Below are positions 12,716 to 21,233 of a DNA stretch of 64,000 nt, one piece after another. The DNA lies in NCBI RefSeq assembly GCF_009730915.1, contig NC_052475.1, positions 2,666,001-2,730,000 on the forward strand, written 5' to 3'. A program made the position numbers and the translations under genes. Under the pieces are notes generated by a model. That model did no database searches and was not told the DNA's origin. It worked only from the letters and a program-made list of their open reading frames with translations. The stretch is from Dioscorea cayenensis subsp. rotundata (Eukaryota > Streptophyta > Magnoliopsida > Dioscoreales > Dioscoreaceae). Each line of letters opens with the position of its first letter. Position 1 is the first letter of the stretch.

Positions 12716-13977
12716 TAAAACAATTAGAAGAAATTAATATAGAAGAAATAATGATGAATGTTGAATCAAGAGCAAGTAATATTTCAGATAATCAAAGAGC
12801 AGAAAGTTCAAATACTAGAACAATAGTAACACCAACAACAATTGAAAGAACTAGCAGAACAACACAACCTTTACAATTTCCATCACAACATAATTTCAAT
12901 TCAACCAATTACTATGAAGAAAATTTTAAAACATATAAAGGAAAACCAGATCCTTTAGAAGTTATAAAAACAATGCCTAAACAAAATAATGAAGGAAGCA
13001 TGTTAGTACTAAGTACAGTCCATCCTCAAAAATGGCCCGAATTAATAGATAGATGGGAATCAGATGCCATAAATACATTAGAAAGAATACCCCATACATT
13101 AGACTCAATAGGAACAACAAATTTTATTGAAAATCTTTTAGGAACTACTGCAAGAGATTTACTAAATAGTTGAAAAATTAATTATTCAGAAGAATATCAA
13201 TATATGGTACAAATGGCTGATAACCCATATAATGTAACAGGACAAATTAGACAAATCATATTAGGAACTAATCCATCTAGAGGAGATACACTATTACAAG
13301 ATATGGCAGCTAGAGATTTAGAAAGACTCCAAATTCAAAACTTTGGTGAAATTGTTCAATTTAGTCAAGCATACATAACATTAGCAGCTAAAACAGGAAG
13401 AGCATTCACAAATAATGAATTAACTAAAAAATGGTTTAATAAGCTCCCTAAACCTTTAGGAGATATTATTTTAAAAAATTGGATTGAAAAAGGACATGAA
13501 AATTTAACTGGAATAGGGCCAGCAATAATGTTTACATTTAATTATTTAAAAGATAAATGTTTAGAAGCTGAAGCAAACAGACAAATATCAAATTACAGTT
13601 ATTGTAGTAAAATATATGTACCAGCCCTGAATAATGAATGGAAAAAACAAAAAGGATTAAAAAGAAGCCAATACTTTAAAAAAGGAAGACCTAAACCGAA
13701 TCATGTTAAAAAATTTAAAACACATAAACCACCAGGAAAATGTAAATGTTATTTATGTGGAATAGAAGGACATTATGCAAAAGAATGTAAAAATTCACAA
13801 GTAAATAAAGAAAGATTAAATATGTATCAAAATCTAGAAATGCATGATGAAATTGATATAGTAAGTATAGCTAGTAATGATAGTGAAAATGATAGTGATG
13901 TATGTAGTATTTTTGATGGAAATGAAGGACCAAATTTCTTTCTAGAAGAAACAGAAAATCCTTATAAAACAATATGA
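12712..13977 (+). pseudogene. Viral coat protein region with zinc knuckle, one in-frame stop
   Basis: Caulimovirid coat-protein-like region. After a low-complexity Ser/Thr/Asn-rich N-terminus come the family-type stretches WPELIDRWE and FIENLLG, a central helical domain, a basic segment, and a CCHC knuckle (CYLCGIEGHYAKEC, C-x2-C-x4-H-x4-C) at about 13749-13790. An acidic C-terminus follows. A TGA at 13171-13173 interrupts the frame and the same frame reopens directly, so this is a nonsense change rather than a boundary. The capsid role is inferred from the order of domains and the knuckle. The frame then closes at 13977, and the next domain lies in another frame, implying an indel in 13978-14040. 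Confidence 0.8.
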
Positions 13978-14087
13978 TGTATAAAGAAATAATAAACTAA
14001 TTTCTGAAAAGAATCAAAAACCTAGAAGACGAAATTAAAAAATTACAAAAACAATTAGAAAATAAAAAACAAAGTCAAAATAATACA

Positions 14088-16073
14088 ATGACCTATGGAA
14101 AAAATAAAAATTTAATAGAAACAGAAAGTGCAATGACCATTTATTATAAAGATAACAATTTACTTAATATTGATTTTATCTTAGAATTTAAAGATGGATT
14201 TAAAATTTCAGAAAAAGGAATAATTGACACAGGAGCAAGTAAAACTTATATAACAGAAAATATTGTTCCATCAAAATATAAAGAACTAACAACACAAAAA
14301 GCATTAGTAAATGATGCCTTTGGAAATCAATTAATTTTAAATGAAAAATTAATAGATTGCTCAATCATATTAAATAATCAAAAATATAATTTACCATATA
14401 CTTGGATTAAACCAATAACAAATGAAAATTCTATAAAATTTTTATTATGCATGAATTTTATAAAAAATCAAACATGAGGAATATTTATTCAAGAAGAAAA
14501 GGTAATGCTATTTAATAAAGTAAATCATTTAGAAACAACAACAACAGTACAATCTTTAGCATATCTATCAGAAATTGACATCCCATTAGATGAAGAAATT
14601 GAAGTAATAAATTATATTGAATTAAATCAGATAACTCCTTTAAAAGATAAAATTGAACCTATATTAGAAGATCTAAAGAAAGATGGAACTATAGGAGAAA
14701 ATCCAATTAAAAACATAAACAGAACAAATGAGAACTGTAAATTAGAAATAATAAATCCAGATATCAGAATAACCTGTCCAGTAACAAAGGCAACCCCATA
14801 TGAACAAGAAGAATTCAATAAACATATAAAAGAACTAATGGATTTAAACATAATAGAACCAACCAAAAGTCCTCATAGAACTAGAGCATTTATAGTAAAT
14901 AAACATAGTGAAATAATTAGAGGAAAAAGCAGAATGGTATTCAATTATAAAAGACTAAATGATAATACAGAAGATGACAGATATCCATTACCAAATAAAG
15001 AAGCATTAGTAAACAAAATCAAAGGAACAAACATTTATAGTAAATTTGATTTAAAAAGTGGTTTTTGGCAAGTTAAATTAGAACCATAAAGTAGAAAATG
15101 GACAGCATTTGTAACACATAATGGGCATTATGAATGGAAAGTTATGCCATTTGGATTAAAAAATGCTCCTCAAATCTTTCAAAGAAAAATGGATAATATA
15201 TTCAGAAACGATTCATTTATTGTCACTTATATTGATGATATCTTAGTATTTAGCAATAATATAAAGGAGCATATCAATCATTTAAAAATATTTTTTCATA
15301 AATGCAAACAACATGGTCTAGTATTATCTGAAAAGAAGATGAAAATTGGGTGCAGAAAAATAGAATTTCTAGGAGTAATTATTGGAAAAGGAGAAATAGA
15401 ATTACAGAAACATATAGCAAGCAGTATTTTAGAAATGCCAGATAAATTGGAAGGATTAAAACAAATTCAATCATTCTTAGGAAAATTAAACTATGCAAGA
15501 AACTTCATACCAAATTTAAGTAAATTGGCTGGACCATTATATAATAAAACAAAACAAAATGGTGAAAGGAAATTCAACAATGAAGACATTAAACTTGTTC
15601 AAAAAATCAAACAAATTGTAAGCAACATAAAACCTTTAGAATTACCACCATTAAATTCATACTTAATAATTGAATTAGATGGTCGTATAGGTGGTTGGGG
15701 AGCTGTTTTAAAATTTAGACCAAAAAAGGAATCAACAAAAAATGAAGAAAAAATAAGCAGATATGACAGTGGAACTTACAATACTAAAGTAACAAGTACA
15801 GATGCAGAAATCTTAGCATGTATTAAAGCTATGGAAAAATTTAAATTATTTGTTATAGAAAGTAAAGAATTTCTATTAAGAACTGACTGTCAAGCTATTG
15901 TATCTTTTTATCATAAAAAGTCAAAAAATAAATTATCTACAAACCGATGGTTAACATTCATAGATTATATAGTCGGAAATGGATTTCATGTTATTATTGA
16001 ACATATTAAAAGAAAAGATAATATTATAGCAGATCAATTAAGTAGGATTATACAAGAAAACAAACTTAATTGA
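14088..16073 (+). pseudogene. Viral aspartic protease, reverse transcriptase and RNase H, two in-frame stops
   Basis: The frame opens upstream of 14088 with a short coiled-coil-like Lys/Glu/Gln segment. The protease motif DTGAS starts at 14226. Reverse transcriptase occupies about 14750-15560, with VMPFGLKNAPQIFQ at about 15141 and the catalytic YIDD at 15228-15239. RNase H follows at about 15670-16060, with acidic residues in ELDGRIGGWG, TDAEILA and LRTDCQA. No integrase follows, which separates this from a Ty3 element. Stops at 14475-14477 (TGA) and 15087-15089 (TAA) fall inside one continuous frame. The TGA at 16071-16073 looks like the natural end. Enzymes not functional as they stand. 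Confidence 0.92.
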
Positions 16074-16080
16074 ACACAAA

Positions 16081-16159
16081 AGACTTGTCCATCCGCATAG
16101 TAAGACTGTGGCTGCAAAAACCAGCAGGTCCATTCGCGTTCTTGCTATGGTGGGAGTCT
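16081..16159 (+). ncRNA. Putative structured RNA element, copy A
   Basis: Nested helices can be drawn: P1a 16081-16085 with 16155-16159 (AGACT/AGTCT); P1b 16089-16091 with 16151-16153 (CCA/TGG); P2 16096-16105 with 16140-16149 (CATAGTAAGA/TCTTGCTATG, one G-U); P3 16112-16115 with 16124-16127 (CTGC/GCAG). The same fold is kept with different bases at 19429-19509 and 19544-19623. It starts 8 bases after the polymerase stop and ends about 73 bases before the next ORF. Function unknown; I matched it to no RNA class I know. Confidence 0.65.
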
Positions 16160-16220
16160 GGATCACCATCATCCAAAAATACAAAATATAAAATATAAAA
16201 ATTTATAAAACTAACAGGAT

Positions 16221-16232
16221 TCTGTTTTGCAG
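16221..16232 (+). promoter_or_regulatory. Splice-acceptor-like site before the downstream ORF of unit A
   Basis: tctgttttgcag is directly followed by ATG at 16233. It could pair with the leader donor at 11654 to give a spliced mRNA whose first large ORF is the downstream protein, as known for rice tungro bacilliform virus ORF4. The matching site in unit B is at 19716-19727. Confidence 0.6.
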
Positions 16233-17624
16233 ATGTCTAAAGTTCCTTCAGCACAAGGAAACCCTTTTCCTACCCTTCAATTCTCAACTATCCCACAAAA
16301 ACATAAATTCCGTACTACTAATATCTTGGACCATGAACAACAAACTCTTCTTGACAATCTTTGGAATAATAGAAACAATACCCAATATCTCCAATCCATG
16401 AAGAACCTTAGTCAGTATTTCCAAGACCAAAATGCAAAACCAAGCCACATTATCCCATACAACTCTACATCACATCAACCCCAAACAAAAGTTTATTCTC
16501 CACCAGCCGTTGAACACTTTATTGCCCAAGACCGAACAATAAAATTACTAGAAACTGAAATTGAGGTTAAGAAAAAAGAAATTGAAGAACTCAACAAAAA
16601 GCTCCAAAAGGTAGCTGAAGACTACAAAGAAATATCTCAGTATATGATTCAAAATCAGAAACAAAAAGAAGAAACTCTTGAAAGATTCCCTCCAGTTATC
16701 CAAGATGTACAACAAGTAATTCTACAGAAAGTTCTCAAAACAGCCTATGAAGATTTTGTCCAGACTCAATTACTTCTCCGAGAAATGGCCAAAGATAATG
16801 TACATCCTCATGGTATGGCACTCTCCGTTGATCTTTACCAAGATTCAGCACATCGCCATCAAGACTGTCAATGTGAAAAAAGCTTCTTCATTGTCAAAGC
16901 ATCTTTTGACCTATCTTCCTGGATTGACCATGACATAAAAGGGATATCATTCAGTATTGAAAGGCTACTACAATATGGCATGATCAGCAGACTGATACTT
17001 ACAAGGCCAAAACAAATCAAGTTCTTACAGAAGCACTGGAAACTTTCATATCTACTGTCAAAAATATTCAAGAAGCTAAAACTGCCTGCAGTCCTCAATC
17101 TCTCAATCAAGTCAATTCCATCAGGCTATGAAGAAGGATACTTAGAAAATGCAAGACATCAAATCACTATGGAATTGTTCATGAAGTCTGTTCCATATCA
17201 ACTACATATTCCAACTGACGTATTCACAAAAGAAATGCAGTCATTCCCTACTCCAGTCACTGAACAACTTTCCTTATGGCGAGCATTCACCTTCATCAGT
17301 ATCAGACAATCTTATTATCATCCCTTGGCAATGGAAGATTCCACTATGAAAGTTTATTCAAGAAAAGAGGTACTTCCTATAGACATTCCATTTGCAAACC
17401 TCAAATATAATAAACATGCAGCAGTTCAACACTTCAAGGACATAAATGCAACCATCTCACTTCAACACATGGGAGACTATTCTTCAAGCTATCTTCCAAT
17501 AATTGAGGATCAAGACAACGAACTTCCTTTGGGTATTCCTAATGGTCATTTACCAAACGACTCAGAAGATTCTCTATTCCCTTCACATGAAGACATAACT
17601 ATTGCTCATCTTTTGGTGGACTGA
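16233..17624 (+). CDS. Downstream viral protein of unit A, 463 residues, function unknown
   Basis: Open from ATG 16233, which follows a cag acceptor. The in-frame TTG six bases earlier was not used. A Pro/Gln/Asn-rich N-terminus is followed by a coiled coil at about residues 105-150 (EIEVKKKEIEELNKKLQ). A core domain follows with a Cys/His cluster (HRHQDCQCE, about residues 210-218). A conserved segment (SIPSGYEEGY...ARH) comes next, then an acidic C-terminus. It is clearly homologous to the broken ORF at 19730-21127. Codon and base use are less A-rich than the polymerase region upstream. Candidate roles such as movement, transmission or transactivation cannot be told apart from sequence alone. 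It is the only long viral frame here without a break. Confidence 0.75.
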   Translation: MSKVPSAQGNPFPTLQFSTIPQKHKFRTTNILDHEQQTLLDNLWNNRNNTQYLQSMKNLSQYFQDQNAKPSHIIPYNSTSHQPQTKVYSPPAVEHFIAQDRTIKLLETEIEVKKKEIEELNKKLQKVAEDYKEISQYMIQNQKQKEETLERFPPVIQDVQQVILQKVLKTAYEDFVQTQLLLREMAKDNVHPHGMALSVDLYQDSAHRHQDCQCEKSFFIVKASFDLSSWIDHDIKGISFSIERLLQYGMISRLILTRPKQIKFLQKHWKLSYLLSKIFKKLKLPAVLNLSIKSIPSGYEEGYLENARHQITMELFMKSVPYQLHIPTDVFTKEMQSFPTPVTEQLSLWRAFTFISIRQSYYHPLAMEDSTMKVYSRKEVLPIDIPFANLKYNKHAAVQHFKDINATISLQHMGDYSSSYLPIIEDQDNELPLGIPNGHLPNDSEDSLFPSHEDITIAHLLVD

Positions 17625-17686
17625 AGCAGTGTTGTTTATTTTTATTATGTAAAGGAGTCGGTGTTTGTTTTTTTTAGTGTGTAAAA

Positions 17687-18173
17687 TAGGTTTGTAACTG
17701 TAGCAACAGTAGTCTTACTGTTGAAGAGCATGCTTGTACTTAATGGGTTTGGTAAGTGTCATGTTAGCTACATGACAATTAGGCATGTGTCTTGTAAGCT
17801 ATAGTTAAGTTTGGTTTGAGTCTTGTCACAAATAGTTAGGACTTGGAGCCTATATAAGGCACCCTTGGGTTGTAAGGGAGGAGATTCATATTCATATCCA
17901 TATCCCGAACACACATCTCCTCCTCCTAAGGATAACATCATCTCATCCCTTCCCTTGTATCCACCCATCCTAAGTTATGCAATAAAGAAGTCCCTTATTT
18001 GTGAATACATCTCTTGTCTCTTTCTAGCTCTCATGCTCTCTTCTCTCTAAACTCTTTCCGTAAGCTTCCGCATTAACCCTTACTTCACCCCCGAATGAAC
18101 CCCGGAGTAAGTTGAACGGCATCCCCAACATCCTCATCTCCGTCTAGGAGCTGGCGCAACCCCGGCTGTAGGA
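17687..18173 (+). promoter_or_regulatory. Viral promoter block, copy 2 (start of unit B), lacking primer site
   Basis: TATA box at 17850-17859 and AATAAA at 17981-17986; nearly identical to copies 1 and 3 up to 'ggctgtagga'. There the other copies continue into the primer site and leader, but this one changes abruptly at about 18173 into A-rich coding sequence. About 1 kb or more of leader is therefore missing, with the primer site and splice donor. The shared block extends upstream too: 17610-17686 matches 21159-21233. Confidence 0.75.
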
Positions 18174-18538
18174 AAGGATTAATAGATTCAACAGATATAA
18201 ATTTAATTGATGATTTAATAAGAAACTCAATTAAATATACAATAAAAGAAAATAGAAGCTTAAAAGAAGAATTAAAAGCAAAACAATGTATGTGGTTAAA
18301 AGGAGTTAAAAGATATATAACTCTAAGAGATCAAATCAACCATCAAGCAGAATCATTAATAGAAGTAAAATTCAAATCAAAAGAAAAAGATGAAAATGGA
18401 AAATCCATCTGGAAACCTACACAAATAAAATATAAAGAATTTCACCAAGATGAATATTTAAAAGAACAAAATAGATTATGGAATTATAGATCAAGATTAA
18501 AAAATGAATATGATTCTATAAATATTTGTTATGAATAA
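18173..18538 (+). pseudogene. Unit B ORF 1, 5'-truncated at the promoter junction
   Basis: The frame is open from the junction at about 18173 to the TAA at 18538, and the first ATG is at 18290. This suggests the original start was lost in the leader deletion. The product is rich in Lys, Glu and Asn with an apparently alpha-helical pattern and contains a WKPTQIKYKEF stretch. I do not recognise a domain. A remnant of a viral protein with no counterpart in unit A is the simplest reading; a movement protein fragment is possible but unsupported by any motif I can see. Confidence 0.5.
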
Positions 18539-18544
18539 AATAAA

Positions 18545-18979
18545 ATGAATAAACAAACTTACAACCTAGATATAAATCCAAAGTATCTATTAGAACAATA
18601 CAATCAAACTGAAAATTTTGAAAAATGTGAACATAAATTTGAACCATTTAAGGTTAATTATAAAACAAAATGTGATAAATGTTATAAGTTCCATATAACA
18701 AAACATAGAGTAACGTGCTCAAAATGTGAGTTATCATTATGTAGAAAATGTGTATCTGATTTATGTGATTTTACTTTTGAAGAAAAAGAAATAGAAAGAT
18801 CAAATAATAAATATAGTCAAGATAAAGAAATAATTAATCAATTATTAAAAAGCATTAAAACTCTTGAAGAAGAAATAGAAGATTTAAAAGAACAATTAAA
18901 AAATAAAAAAGAACAAAATAAGGGAAAAGGTATAATCATTCAAGAAATTGAGGAATTAACAGAAAATATTATAACATGA
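18545..18979 (+). CDS. Unit B ORF 2: Cys/His zinc-binding and coiled-coil protein, 144 residues
   Basis: A Cys/His cluster occupies about residues 28-75: one CEH, then three C-x2-C pairs (CDKC, CSKC, CRKC), a spacing like C1/DC1-type or other treble-clef zinc domains. A strongly charged coiled coil follows (about residues 95-135, LEEEIEDLKEQLKNKKEQ). Its stop overlaps the next start in an ATGA at 18976-18979. No homologue occurs in unit A. Function unknown; RNA or protein binding is inference from the fold type. It may be intact, but it sits in an inactive locus. Confidence 0.6.
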   Translation: MNKQTYNLDINPKYLLEQYNQTENFEKCEHKFEPFKVNYKTKCDKCYKFHITKHRVTCSKCELSLCRKCVSDLCDFTFEEKEIERSNNKYSQDKEIINQLLKSIKTLEEEIEDLKEQLKNKKEQNKGKGIIIQEIEELTENIIT

Positions 18980-19431
18980 CTAAGAAGAAAGTAAATAAGG
19001 AAAACACATTAGAATTAGAAAAAATGATTAAAGACTTAAAAGAATTTAAAGATAAAATAATCTTTAAATATCCAATAACTCATTCAAGAAGTAAAATAGT
19101 AGATTCTCTACAAAACAACATAGACTTAATTACTAAAAGAAAAAGAAGATTCAATGGAGAAAATAATGAAATAAAAGAGAAAAAATTAACAATGTCTTAG
19201 AGGATTACAAAAATAGAAAAAGAAATAAAAGAAATCCAAGATAATATAAAGCAAAGGGAAATTAATGAATATTTAAAACAACAAGAAATAATGCATTATT
19301 CATCTTTACAAAAAGAATTTAATTTTTGTTCATCTCCTTCCCTAAATTTAGGACTAGAAACATCACAACCAACTGAATCTCCGTTATTCCTATCTCTTTG
19401 GGAAAAATGTAATTCAAATATTACCCCATAG
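18976..19431 (+). pseudogene. Unit B ORF 3, helical Lys/Glu-rich protein with one in-frame stop
   Basis: Starts at the ATG of the ATGA overlap with ORF 2. A TAG at 19198-19200 interrupts it, after which the same frame stays open to a TAG at 19429-19431, about 151 codons in all. Composition is Lys/Glu/Ile-rich and probably coiled-coil, ending in a Ser/Pro-rich tail. No family recognised. The terminal TAG is also the first base triplet of structured RNA copy B1, so coding and RNA signals abut. Confidence 0.5.
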
Positions 19432-19509
19432 TTTGTCCATTCGCATTGGAGAAAACTGTGACTGCAAAGCCAGCAGGTTCATTTGCGTTTTCTTTAATTG
19501 TGGGAACTA
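19429..19509 (+). ncRNA. Putative structured RNA element, copy B1
   Basis: Same fold as copy A with changed bases: P1a 19429-19433/19505-19509 (TAGTT/AACTA), P1b 19437-19439/19501-19503 (CCA/TGG), P2 19445-19456/19487-19498 (12 pairs, two G-U), P3 19462-19465/19473-19476 (CTGC/GCAG). The unpaired TGT and the CTGTG after P2 are kept. Confidence 0.65.
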
Positions 19510-19543
19510 TGTAACCAAGTCCTAAAAGGAAATAAACAAACAA

Positions 19544-19623
19544 AGGTTTGTTCATCCGAATAAAAAGAGCTGTGGCTACAAAAACAGTAGGTCCATACGC
19601 GTCTCTTTTTATGGTGAAAACCT
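19544..19623 (+). ncRNA. Putative structured RNA element, copy B2
   Basis: Third copy, 34 bases after B1. P1a 19544-19548/19619-19623 (AGGTT/AACCT), P1b 19552-19554/19615-19617 (TCA/TGA, against CCA/TGG in the others), P2 19560-19569/19603-19612 (ATAAAAAGAG/CTCTTTTTAT), P3 19576-19579/19587-19590 (CTAC/GTAG, against CTGC/GCAG). Both strands of P1a, P1b and P3 change together. Confidence 0.65.
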
Positions 19624-19715
19624 GGCTATCTTTATACCCCAATACATGCTAAAAGCATGAAAGATTATATCTCCAACACATGCAAAAACATGAAACTCTA
19701 TTTAGCTAACAAGTT

Positions 19716-19727
19716 TATTTTTTGCAG
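19716..19727 (+). promoter_or_regulatory. Splice-acceptor-like site before the downstream ORF of unit B
   Basis: A T-rich tract ending ttttttgcag lies two bases before the ATG at 19730. It parallels 16221-16232 in unit A. Confidence 0.6.
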
Positions 19728-19729
19728 AT

Positions 19730-21127
19730 ATGGCAGGAAAAAATTTCTATAACCAACCTTCTTCCTTTGAACCTCAATTGAACATCCCAATCTTTCCTTT
19801 GAATTCTACTCTGAAATTTAGAACACAAGCCAACCTCAATCTTCCTCAACAAATAATTCTTGACAACCTTTGGGACAATAAACACGACCCAAAAACTCTT
19901 ATCTCCTTGTTCCATTCCCTAGCAAAATATTTTCATCAGACAAATGAAAAAATCCAAACTCCACCTCATCTGCCCTTACCAGAATCATCCAATATAAAAT
20001 TTTCTTTAAAACCTCAAACACTTAACTACATGGTAGAACAAGAAAAGAAAATTAAAGTATTAGAAGCAGAAATGTCCAACAGAAATGAAGAAATCATTCT
20101 GATCAAAGCCCAACTCCAACAAATTACAAAAGAAGCTGAAGAAATGAAGACAGTTCTTATTGAAGAAAGAAAACAAAGAACAGAGAAATTTGAACTGTTC
20201 CCAGAACCAATAGCAGAAGTTAAATAGCTCATTTTCAAGAAAGTAATGGCAACTCAGTATAACCAATTCATCTCTGAACAAGAAATACTGAGGCAACTTG
20301 CAAAAGAAGAAATTCTTCCGGCAGGATTTGCAATAGCAGGAAATGTTCTCAGAGAAATAGCCCACAAGGATTCTGGATGCCAATGTGAAGAAGGATTCAC
20401 TGCAGTTAAATGCTCCTTAGACATATCCCAATGGCATGATCAAGAAATCAGTGGTGTTCAGATAAAAGCTATCAACCTCTTCAAACATGGATACCTGTGC
20501 AGAATAATGCTTACAAGTCCAGAGCAAGCAAGCTTCCTGAATGAATACTGGCAACTGATACATCTTCTACACAAGTTCTTCAAAGCTCTTGGATCACATA
20601 TTGACGGGTATGTCAATTTAGAACTAAACTCAATCCCTCCTTGCTATGATGAAGGTTATCCTGATGAAGCAAGACATCATATCAAGATTACTCTCCTTCG
20701 CCATCATAAACCTGAGCAAGAAAGGATAAATCCTATTCGACTGGAAGATATGATCATTCCAGGACATATTAAAAGACAAATGAAGCTATGGTGAGCATGT
20801 GCAATCTCCACTGATTGGAAGAGAACTTACCCCACAATTGCTGACAACCAAAGATGTCAAATGGTGCTGGAAACAAAGATCATGAAGGTATATGTTGACC
20901 AGTACATGTTCCCTATGTACTGTCCTTTTCCAAGTCTTATTTTACAGATGCCAGCTACTGAATCTCACATGAAGCAAGTCTGTTCATGGGCAAGAGAATA
21001 TCGTTTTGGAGATTATTCAACACTAAGCATTCCTGCAGATATTTTAATGGTACCAAGTCCAGCTGACTCTCCTGAAGGACTAGAAGACATTGCTGAAGAA
21101 AACTTAGCCAACATGATGGAAGGCTAG
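19730..21127 (+). pseudogene. Downstream viral protein of unit B, broken paralogue of 16233-17624
   Basis: Collinear with the unit A protein throughout: N-terminal LDNLWDN, coiled coil at about residues 100-150, Cys/His cluster (CQCE), SIPPCYDEGYPDEARH, and an acidic tail. Two stops break one continuous frame: TAG at 20225-20227 and TGA at 20792-20794. Both fall where the paralogue has sense codons. Sequence divergence from the A copy is large compared with the near identity of the promoter blocks. The two proteins therefore diverged before these units were joined, rather than by duplication in place. Confidence 0.8.
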
Positions 21128-21233
21128 GAAATCTCTACTAAGAAGGTCTCCGACATCTTTTGGTGGACTAAAGCAGTGTTGTTTATTTTTATTATGTAAA
21201 GGAGTCGGTGTTTGTTTTTTTTTAGTGTGTAAA

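Noticed and set aside
12712..16073. Ty3/gypsy retrotransposon instead of a caulimovirid
   Set aside because: No integrase after RNase H, coat-type knuckle protein and repeated pararetroviral promoter with TATA and internal poly(A) signal rather than LTRs with TG...CA ends.
16081..19623. Hammerhead, hairpin, twister or HDV-type ribozyme as identity of the structured element
   Set aside because: No CUGAUGA/GAAA hammerhead core, and no match to the conserved cores of the other classes as I know them; left as an unnamed RNA.
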